Assembly (NCBI GenBank): GCA_003243275.1
Contig: QFQR01000002.1
Location: forward strand, 1-64,000
Length of the DNA: 64,000 nucleotides
From: Leifsonia xyli
GTDB lineage: Bacteria; Actinomycetota; Actinomycetes; Actinomycetales; Microbacteriaceae
Direction: 5' to 3'
The first letter of the stretch is position 1, and each line of letters begins with the position of its first letter. Made by a program: the position numbers and the translations under genes. This document shows, piece after piece, positions 58,920 through 64,000 of the stretch. The notes below the pieces were generated by a model, which was given only the letters and a program-made list of their open reading frames with translations, was not told where the DNA came from and ran no database searches.

Positions 58920-59497
58920 CAGACGAGCCCCTCTGCGTCGCGCTGCAGGCGCTCGCCCGCGCGGATGACGTAGGCGGCGACGAGCACCACGAAGCCGAAC
59001 GCCCACGGCCCGAGTTGCAGTTCGAAGGCCATCTGGTAGGGCTCGCCGAGGTCGCCGCCGGCCGCCATCCGGCCGAGCCCGTCAAGGCCCCCCGCGACCA
59101 TGCCGCCGAGGGACATCGCGAGGCCGGAGGTGAGCACGACCGGGTAGAGGATGCGATGGAACGGGGTGCCGCGGGCGGTCATGGTGAGGAACAGCACGAC
59201 GGCCACGCTGATCGCGACCGCGACGAGCAGTGCGACGGCGGACCCTGCCACGAGCAGGGCGCGGCTGCCTTCGCCGACGTCGGCCGAGGTGACGGTGGCA
59301 CCGGTGATGTTGCCGACGTTCCCGGTGAGCGGGGCGAAGGCGATGAGGTCGACGGGGCCGTTGCCCACGGCGAGAGCGATGGTGCGCCAGATCCCGTCGG
59401 CGATCGTCAGCATCCCGAGCAGTCCGGCGATCGCGGCGATGACGCTGAACGCGACGCGGTCGCCGGTGCTCAGCGTTGCGGGTGTGGTGGTGGTCAT
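58919..59497 (-). CDS. four-helix membrane protein, first gene of DUF2975/XRE operon
   Basis: 192 aa with helices at about 17-38, 72-100, 112-135 and 160-180. It shares the ending RDAEGLV and the general plan with the next protein, and the two 3' ends are nearly identical in DNA (58151 and 58918 regions), so the pair probably arose by duplication. ATG 59497 has AAGGAG 6 nt upstream. Between helices the motif ARGTPFHRILYPVVL resembles the DUF2975 signature. Confidence 0.75.
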   Translation of the reverse strand: MTTTTPATLSTGDRVAFSVIAAIAGLLGMLTIADGIWRTIALAVGNGPVDLIAFAPLTGNVGNITGATVTSADVGEGSRALLVAGSAVALLVAVAISVAVVLFLTMTARGTPFHRILYPVVLTSGLAMSLGGMVAGGLDGLGRMAAGGDLGEPYQMAFELQLGPWAFGFVVLVAAYVIRAGERLQRDAEGLV

Positions 59498-59512
59498 CCG
59501 CGTCTCCTTCTT

Positions 59513-59543
59513 ATCGACTGTCGTTAACATAACGACTATCGAT
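59513..59543. promoter_or_regulatory. operator palindrome of the DUF2975/XRE operon
   Basis: 14-nt arms (ATCGACTGTCGTTA and TAACGACTATCGAT, two mismatches) around ACA, 16 nt before the operon's start codon. The central GTCGTTA/TAACGAC is perfect. A likely site for the XRE regulator encoded at the operon end. Confidence 0.65.
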
Positions 59544-59564
59544 AACCCCCGCAAGTTCCCCGGT

Positions 59565-59624
59565 CTGAGGCGTCACTTTGTGTCGCGCGGGTACCCCCCG
59601 ACGCGACACAAAGTGACGCCTCAG
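59565..59624. repeat. palindromic repeat, family 2, copy E
   Basis: 60 bp: perfect 23-nt arms (59565-59587, 59602-59624) around 14 nt. It lies between two divergent promoters, so it cannot be a terminator for either gene. With copy D it brackets the three-gene operon. Confidence 0.9.
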
Positions 59625-59685
59625 AAGTTGGGGAGAGCGGATGCGCCCACGGCGAACAGGGGCATGCGGCAGGGCGGCCCCTCGT

Positions 59686-59691
59686 TACCCT
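59686..59691 (+). promoter_or_regulatory. -10 box upstream of clpC
   Basis: TACCCT about 47 nt before ATG 59739. Leadered transcript with ribosome binding site GAGGAG at 59726-59731. No ClgR- or CtsR-type operator recognised. Confidence 0.4.
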
Positions 59692-59738
59692 CGGAGTATC
59701 GCGGTGGCATCCGTCGTCGTCGCGTGAGGAGTCTGAGA

Positions 59739-62258
<2,520 letters not shown>

Positions 62259-62278
62259 TCCTCTCGTAGCTGGAGCTA

Positions 62279-62325
62279 CGACCTCGGGGCGGGAGAAGCG
62301 ACTCCCGCCCCGAGGTCGTTTCTCT
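62279..62325 (+). terminator. Rho-independent terminator of clpC
   Basis: Perfect 17-bp stem (62279-62295, 62302-62318) with a 6-nt loop, followed by TTTCTCTC. A small TCGTAGCT-GG-AGCTACGA hairpin directly precedes it (62264-62281). Confidence 0.85.
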
Positions 62326-62408
62326 CGCGCCCACAGCATCGGGTCGCCCCCGCGTGTCTGCGGTCGCTGTGCGCCTGCGTCGCGCGGGAGCCTGCCGCTA
62401 CGCGTCGT

Positions 62409-62470
62409 GTGTTGCGGTTTCGGCGCTATGTGCCGCGCGAAGCGCGCACATAGCGCCGAAACCGCAACAC
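62409..62470. repeat. palindromic repeat, family 1, copy C
   Basis: Perfect 24-nt arms (62409-62432 and 62447-62470) around 14 nt. Shares the inner 22 nt with copies A and B. Lies downstream of an independent clpC terminator, so it is not needed for termination. Confidence 0.9.
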
Positions 62471-62519
62471 GAGGCCGGGCGAGGGTGCGACGGGGTGCGA
62501 CGGGAGCCGCGCCCGCGGT

Positions 62520-62525
62520 TAGGGT
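62520..62525 (+). promoter_or_regulatory. -10 box of leaderless acetyltransferase promoter
   Basis: TAGGGT, 6 nt before GTG 62532. Confidence 0.55.
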
Positions 62526-62531
62526 GAGCGG

Positions 62532-63038
62532 GTGACCAGCCTGTTCCGGGTGCGCCGGGCGCGCACCGCCGATGTCCGCGGGATGCTCGGGCTCATCGAG
62601 CCCTACGTGGAGCGACGCATCCTGCTCGGCAAGGAGCGGGTGACGCTGTTCGAAGACATCCAGGAGTTCCGGGTGGCTGAGGCCCCGGGCGGCGAGCTCA
62701 TCGGGTGCGGCGCGCTGCACGTGATCTGGGAGGACCTCGGCGAGATCCGCACGATCGCGGTCGCCGAGGGCTGGCTGCGGCACGGGGTCGGGCATGCGCT
62801 GCTGGAGCAGCTCGAGGAGGACGCGCGAGAACTCGGCCTCGAGCGGCTGTTCTGCCTGACCTTCGAGACCGAGTTCTTCGGGGGGCACGGCTTCGCGCCG
62901 ATCGGCGAGCGCGTCGTCGATCCGGAGGTGTACGCCGAGCTGGTGCGCTCACCGGATGATGGCGTGGCCGAGTTCCTCGACCTGGCGCGCGTCAAGCAGA
63001 ACACCCTCGGCAATACCCGGATGTTGAAGCAGCTGTAG
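62532..63038 (+). CDS. amino-acid N-acetyltransferase, actinobacterial ArgA-like
   Basis: 168-aa GNAT enzyme: RRARTADVRGMLGLIEPYVERRILLGKERVTLFEDIQEF, acetyl-CoA region TIAVAEGWLRHGVGHALLEQLEEDARELG, and LFCLTFETEFFGGHGF. This is the stand-alone N-acetylglutamate synthase type known from M. tuberculosis Rv2747, which starts arginine synthesis from glutamate or glutamine. Leaderless GTG start. Convergent with the next gene (17-bp gap). Confidence 0.88.
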   Translation: MTSLFRVRRARTADVRGMLGLIEPYVERRILLGKERVTLFEDIQEFRVAEAPGGELIGCGALHVIWEDLGEIRTIAVAEGWLRHGVGHALLEQLEEDARELGLERLFCLTFETEFFGGHGFAPIGERVVDPEVYAELVRSPDDGVAEFLDLARVKQNTLGNTRMLKQL

Positions 63039-63055
63039 CGCGCCGCCCCGGCCGC

Positions 63056-63538
63056 TCAGGAGCCGGAGCTGGAGTCCGAGCTGGAGCCCGAACCGGAGTC
63101 GGAGCCGGAGCCCGAGTCCTCCCCGCGCTGCGGAGTCTTGCCGCTCTGCCCGTTGCTGTTGCCGCTCTGGCCGCCGTTCATCTGGCCGTTGCCGTTTTGG
63201 CCGTTGCCGCTCTGGCCGTTGCCGTTCATCTGGCCGCCCATTCCGGGCCCGCCGAACTGGCCGTTGCCGAAGCCGGGGCGCTGGGCGCCGGCGATCGCCC
63301 ATCCGCCCGCGCCGCCGATGCCGAGGCCGAGCACGAGGGCGACGGCTGCGGTGAGCGCGAGGGTGAGGGTCTTCCAGCGGCGCGCGGGCTTCGCCGCGGC
63401 GGGAGCGGCCGCGGCGGGAGCAGCGGCAGCGGGAGCGGGGGATGCGGCGGCCGGGGCCGCCTCGGTGACCGCGGCGGGGGCGGCCTCGGTGGCCGCCACG
63501 TCGGGCGTCGCGGCGTCGGGTGTCGTCGAATCTGTCAT
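63056..63538 (-). CDS. low-complexity single-pass membrane protein
   Basis: 160 aa: Ala/Pro/Thr/Glu-rich N-terminus (about 1-50), basic KPARRWK, one membrane helix (about 57-85, TLTLALTAAVALVLGLGIGGAGGW), then an outer region of Gly/Asn/Gln/Met repeats (GQMNGNGQSGNGQNGNGQ) and an acidic Ser/Gly/Asp tail. Repetitive DNA (e.g. TGGCCGTTGCCG units near 63183-63240). No enzymatic domain. A TAGGGT box lies about 45 nt upstream of ATG 63538. Function unknown. Confidence 0.7.
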   Translation of the reverse strand: MTDSTTPDAATPDVAATEAAPAAVTEAAPAAASPAPAAAAPAAAAPAAAKPARRWKTLTLALTAAVALVLGLGIGGAGGWAIAGAQRPGFGNGQFGGPGMGGQMNGNGQSGNGQNGNGQMNGGQSGNSNGQSGKTPQRGEDSGSGSDSGSGSSSDSSSGS

Positions 63539-63647
63539 GCCCCGAGGCTCGCGCAGCGACGTGGGCGATCTCACGGGGCACCCTAAGAATCCGCCGAGAG
63601 TCGACGCCATGCCGCAGCCGTGCCCGCGGTTGCGCGCGCGGCGGGCG

Positions 63648-63653
63648 TACCGT
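63648..63653 (+). promoter_or_regulatory. -10 box of leaderless promoter for the last gene
   Basis: TACCGT, 6 nt before ATG 63660. Confidence 0.5.
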
Positions 63654-63659
63654 GGCGGC

Positions 63660-64000
63660 ATGTCGAGCGAGCAGCCGGGCCGCCTGCCCGAGTCGGTGTA
63701 CCGTCGCCGCCGGCTCGTCGTGGGCCTCGCGGTGCTCGCCGTCATCGTCGTGATCGTGCTGCTCGTCGTGCGGCCGGGGTCCGGTGCCGACACGAAGAAA
63801 CCGGGCGCGAACCCCTCCGACAAGACCTCCCCCGGCGCCAGTGCCCCCGCATCCGCGAAGCCCGATGCCGCGTGCAACCCCGCGGTCATCACCCTCACCC
63901 CGGTGACCGACAAGAACAGCTACGCGGCGGGCGAGAACCCGATGATCTCGATGAAGATCACCAACACGGGCGCGGTCGACTGCACGCTCGGGGTGGGCAC
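63660..64000 (+). CDS. membrane-anchored exported protein (3' end outside window)
   Basis: At least 113 residues, still open at the window end. MSSEQPGRLPESVYRRRRL, then one membrane helix (about 19-37, VVGLAVLAVIVVIVLLVV), a Lys/Pro/Ser-rich linker and an outer domain beginning ACNPAVITLTPVTDKNSYAAGENPMISMKITNTGAVDCTLGVG. The two Cys flank a beta-sandwich-like start, similar in style to actinobacterial DUF4232-type or Ig-like exported domains. Leaderless ATG. Confidence 0.72.
   Translation, partial: MSSEQPGRLPESVYRRRRLVVGLAVLAVIVVIVLLVVRPGSGADTKKPGANPSDKTSPGASAPASAKPDAACNPAVITLTPVTDKNSYAAGENPMISMKITNTGAVDCTLGVG

Overview
The window is GC-rich DNA with dense, often ATGA/GTGA-overlapping genes and many GTG or TTG starts. 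Together with 29-aa KdpF, the mycobacterial-style tilS-hpt-ftsH-folEPBK block, tatA/C/B and Lsr2-type neighbourhood genes, this points to a high-GC actinobacterium. The frequent GGATGC/GCATCC words and the gene content suggest family Microbacteriaceae; this is inference, not a database match. No IS, prophage, CRISPR array or rRNA was seen.

Layout. 1-14.8 kb: DEAD-box helicase (cut by the window start), a heterodimeric ABC exporter, a large secreted ExeM-type nuclease/5'-nucleotidase, RecQ, a flotillin/NfeD pair and a YpfJ-type zinc peptidase. 15-25.1 kb: an acyl-CoA oxidase-like dehydrogenase, then a complete kdp potassium operon (a tiny ORF, kdpF, A, B, C, D, E). 25.1-31.9 kb: a VCBS-repeat surface protein with an oddly placed sorting-like signal, CorA, a Tat-lipoprotein dioxygenase directly before tatA-tatC-tatB, a helical protein with its ArsR-family neighbour, and an NAD-dependent epimerase. 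31.9-32.3 kb: tRNA-Phe, -Asp and -Glu on the minus strand. 32.5-35.1 kb: two tandem cell-wall hydrolases with related N-termini (M23, then NlpC/P60).

35.2-62.3 kb is a conserved actinobacterial core: ppa, tilS, hpt, ftsH, folE-folP-folB-folK, a DUF3180 protein, two PH-domain proteins, a DUF2520 protein, panC, lysS and clpC. A sugar-uptake cassette (lipoprotein, two permeases, beta-galactosidase, LacI) lies inside it, and a pirin, a lipoprotein and a DUF2975/XRE operon separate lysS from clpC. The window ends with an ArgA-like acetyltransferase and two small membrane proteins.

Two features run through the window. First, five perfect or near-perfect 60-70 bp palindromes of two sequence families share one architecture: 23-28 nt arms around exactly 14 nt. 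Two of them bracket the DUF2975/XRE operon. A further palindrome of a different type lies inside the tilS reading frame. Second, at least twelve genes have a TANNNT box exactly 6 nt before the start codon and no ribosome binding site, which is the signature of leaderless transcription.
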